From: Jimgerdemannia flammicorona
Lineage: Eukaryota; Mucoromycota; Endogonomycetes; Endogonales; Endogonaceae
Length of the DNA stretch: 20,160 nucleotides
Assembly (NCBI GenBank): GCA_003990745.1
Contig: RBNI01001984.1
Span: 1 to 20,160, forward strand
Direction of reading: 5' to 3'
The position numbers were made by a program, and so were the translations under genes. Of the stretch, positions 17,804 through 20,160 are shown one piece after another. How positions within the stretch are numbered: the first letter of the stretch is position 1; each line of letters begins with the position of its first letter. The notes under the pieces are model-generated. The model did no database searches. It worked only from the letters and a program-made list of their open reading frames with translations, and was not told where the DNA came from.

Positions 17804-19832
17804 ATGGCAATATCAACCAGTAAGCAAGCTGATGTGCATACTAGGTCAGGTAGACCTGGGGCCTTCAACTGGCAGTATGTCAGACAAGAGTATAAGCTTG
17901 GGATGGGGTCTTTTGGTGGCTCAAGTGGACAGGACAGCTCAGGCAGTGGAAGTGGCACTGGTGGTGGGGCCAGTGGGTAGCAAAGGAGGAGTTTTGCAGA
18001 TATACTGTAGGCTGGTGGTTGGCTGGTAGGAACTCATAGTGGGCAGGTGGGAGGGAAGAGGAAGCAGAAGATTGGAGAAGCTGAAGGGGCTGGACCTCAG
18101 CCAGTAAGAGGTAGGACTGGTGGGATAACTACTGAGAGTAGTGACAGGATTGCTAATGGCAGCATGACTGAGAATCTGGAAAAAAATCCAGATGTAACTA
18201 TTGATGGAGGGGCTGGACAGATGGGCCCAAAGTAGATGGAAGATCTGGCTGATGGTGTGATGGGGCTGGCAGTGGCACTATTACTCAAGAAGTCAATTTT
18301 GGAGTTTGTGGCAATCTTGTGCTTCAGGGGCTTGGTGGTAACAGCAAGAATGGTCCTGGGGCTTATCTCGAAGCAGGTGGCTGAAGCAGTCTCAGTGAAG
18401 TTCTTGAAGGGGCTGAAGGGGGTTGAGGTGGGCTTTGAGGAGGCCAGCACACTAGATGAGGCTCTGAAGGCTGGAGTGGTGGTTGGGAAAGTGGTGGTCC
18501 CTATGGTGCATTACCTGAGGTAGGACCCCAGAGTGGTTCAGTTGCTGGTAAAGGGGGTGCCTATAGTGATGGTAATTGAGATAAGAAGGAGGGTTGAGGA
18601 GGTGATGGCTGAGTATGGTGATGTAGTTGATATTGGTTTCCAGATTTGGAAGGGGACTACCATCAGGACTGGGGATGTCAACATTAGGATTTGACTGGTA
18701 GAAAAGGAGGCTACTGGGAAGTTGAGTGACTGGCTGGCAGTAATGCTTTGGGGGGCTTTCAGCTGTCAAGTGTCGAGGGTGAAAGAGAGTGAGGAGGAGG
18801 AGGAGGATCTTTTGGAGGTTCTGGAGGAGATGAGTAGAGCTATAGAGCAGTAGGTGAAGGTATGGAAGTTGTATGAGGAGTTGATGCATCTGGAGATTAT
18901 TGATGGGAAATACATTCACACTGACAAGAGGCAGTGGGAGAGGGCTCAGAGGTGTAAGAGACAGAGGGAGTTGCTGGCAAGAATGAAAGAAGGGATGAAG
19001 TTGAAGGAGGGGGATGCTGAGAAGTCTGAGGGGGTGGAGACAAGTGTCTGGGCTAGTAAGGGTAGAGGAGAGGTGAAGGAGGGCCTGGAGGGAAAGGAGA
19101 AGATACTACACAAGGACCCATATGCAAATGGTACATTTGAAGTCTGAGAACAGGTCATGGATGACACTCCCCCTCTAGTCTGGAGGGGTCCAGCAGTGAG
19201 GGGTCAGGTGGTAAAGGATGAGCTGATGAGAGGTGCTCAGCAGGTATATTTTGAGGTTCCTGATATAATGAAAGATGGATGGGTGGTGGCAGTTGGTGAG
19301 GATGAGCTGGTGGATGTCCCAGAGGAGAGGTGGGATGAGATGGCTAGTGTGGGGATGGATACCACAATGCTAGATACAGGAAGGCTAGAGATATCAGGAG
19401 GGAAGGAGGTGGGGAATCTGCTGTGGATGAGCAAGATGATGAATAACTTTGCAGCTGAGGAGTTGGGGGAAGTGGACTTGCATATATTGTCTGAAGAGTA
19501 TTGGGCATAGATTCTGCATAGAGATGGGGTGGTGGGGGCACTGAAGGTAGAGATACTTGCAATTCTCCTAGAGGAGGAGAGATATGAGATTGATGCAGAG
19601 AGAGAGACTGAGCTGATAGTTGTTGCTGGTGAGCATATAGCCTACTATTAGGCAGAGTTTGCAACTCTGACAGGAGGCCTGCCTAGAGTATCATGAGGAC
19701 TTTGAGAAAAAGGAAGATGGAGCGATGGCTGAACTTCTAGTTGGGTTGGAGGCACAGATGGCAGAAGAGAGAGAACTGGCTGTGGAACATAATTTGGATT
19801 TGGCACAGGAGGAGTTAACTGCAGATTTGTAG
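17804..19832 (+). pseudogene. long CpG-free mobile-element ORF, interrupted by stops
   Basis: One frame starting at ATG 17,804 (MAISTSKQADV) runs over 600 codons. It has nine internal stops: TAG at 17,978, 18,008, 18,233, 18,521, 18,851, 19,508 and 19,649, and TGA at 18,692 and 19,145. A +1 frameshift near 19,660 then carries it to a TAG at 19,830. The N-terminus is Gly/Ser-rich, followed by KRKQK, a possible nuclear signal. A segment around YGDVVDIGFQIWKGTT (about 18,611-18,660) resembles the RRM-like fold of retroelement ORF1/gag proteins. A glutamate-rich, coiled-coil-like part and a charged region follow. No zinc knuckle or reverse-transcriptase motif is seen. G is abundant yet only three CpGs remain. 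A more decayed relative lies at 660-3,050 on the minus strand. The family is not recognised; retroelement ORF1 is the best guess. Confidence 0.55.
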
Positions 19833-19882
19833 AGAATGAGATTTATAATCAACATTATTCCTTATGAACAATACAACTAATA

Positions 19883-20099
19883 CAGTGACAGTCAAAAGTG
19901 TACCAATGTTCAGTTTTTATTAATATTTAATTATATTATAATCCCAATATAAAATATTTTAAATCAGAATTTTAACCATTAATAGACTAGTGTCTGAGCT
20001 TTTGAATAGTATATATTTTATTTTATTTGGATGATTATGGATATTAATATAACCATTTTAAGTTAAATTATCCATTGGTACACTTTTGACCCTTTTCAG
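19883..20099. mobile_element. MITE-like element with terminal inverted repeats at TA
   Basis: GTCAAAAGTGTACCAATG at 19,891-19,908 is repeated perfectly in reverse complement at 20,073-20,090. The outer 8-9 bases of each end are similar but diverged (CAGTGACA and CTGAAAAGG). TA flanks both ends (19,881-19,882 and 20,100-20,101), the target duplicated by Tc1/mariner and pogo transposons. The 217-bp interior is AT-rich and has no ORF, so this is a non-autonomous element. It sits about 50 bp after the pseudogene end. Confidence 0.75.
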
Positions 20100-20160
20100 T
20101 ATATAAACCTTTTTTTTTTTTTAGTGCATACATTTTACATGCTATTGATATCCAAATTTT
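20100..20160. other. AT-rich window end
   Basis: A short CpG-free stretch with a 13-base T tract (20,110-20,122). Nothing else can be supported. Confidence 0.6.

Larger units (their letters stand above)
15880..20160. other. CpG-depleted decayed repeat block (right)
   Basis: After the CpG at 15,876, by eye I find only three more, at about 18,369, 18,773 and 19,723. The part from 15,880 to 17,800 is very AT-rich. The part from 17,804 to 19,832 is G-rich, and CpG is missing there even though G and C are plentiful. The block contains the LTRs, gag-like fragment, pseudogene and MITE listed separately. Confidence 0.8.

Noticed and set aside
18097..19664. Minus-strand frames of 65 to 155 codons within the right pseudogene
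   Set aside because: They are antisense shadows, open because the plus strand is purine-rich and codon-biased.
1..20160. CRISPR array, prophage or bacterial operon
   Set aside because: There are no regularly spaced identical repeats, no ribosome-binding sites and no tightly packed genes; the sequence has eukaryotic, repeat-rich character.

Overview
The window looks like part of a repeat-rich genome of a filamentous fungus, most likely an ascomycete. This is inferred from the structure, not from a marker gene. A central island of about 12 kb (roughly 3,900-15,850) has ordinary CpG content. It is bracketed by two AT-rich blocks (1 to about 3,890, and about 15,880 to the end) in which CpG is almost absent: reading by eye I find none in the left block and three in the right. 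The blocks hold decayed mobile elements full of TAG, TGA and TAA stops. That is what repeat-directed C-to-T mutation (RIP or methylated-cytosine deamination) would leave.

Left block: from about 256 to 501, and on toward position 30, the minus strand carries a hydrophobic broken reading frame. From about 660 to 3,050 the plus strand is strongly pyrimidine-rich, and its minus strand encodes a very decayed copy of an element ORF. Short blocks of that ORF can be aligned with the ORF at 17,804-19,832 in the right block. The two copies therefore belong to one family and face outward on either side of the island.

Central island: two genes can be supported. One is a 123-residue zinc-finger protein on the minus strand (5,628-5,999). 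The other is an intronless four-helix membrane protein with a cysteine-rich loop of tetraspanin-like layout on the plus strand (14,317-15,246), preceded by a short tandem-repeat array. A few weaker ORFs or exon-like stretches (3,834-4,322, 7,832-8,002, 8,660-8,971, 10,072-10,476) are listed with low confidence. The rest is gene-poor, with long A/T homopolymers, small inverted repeats and a hairpin-rich element near 11,768-11,826.

Right block: a solo LTR with TG...CA ends and a possible 4-bp target duplication (15,925-16,376); a second copy of the same LTR in the opposite orientation (about 16,778-17,232); a broken gag-like ORF (about 17,322-17,715); the long CpG-free pseudogene (17,804-19,832); and a 217-bp MITE-like element with terminal inverted repeats between TA dinucleotides (19,883-20,099). 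No operon-like cooperation between genes is seen. The main biological story is a small gene island set in mutated, probably silenced repeats.
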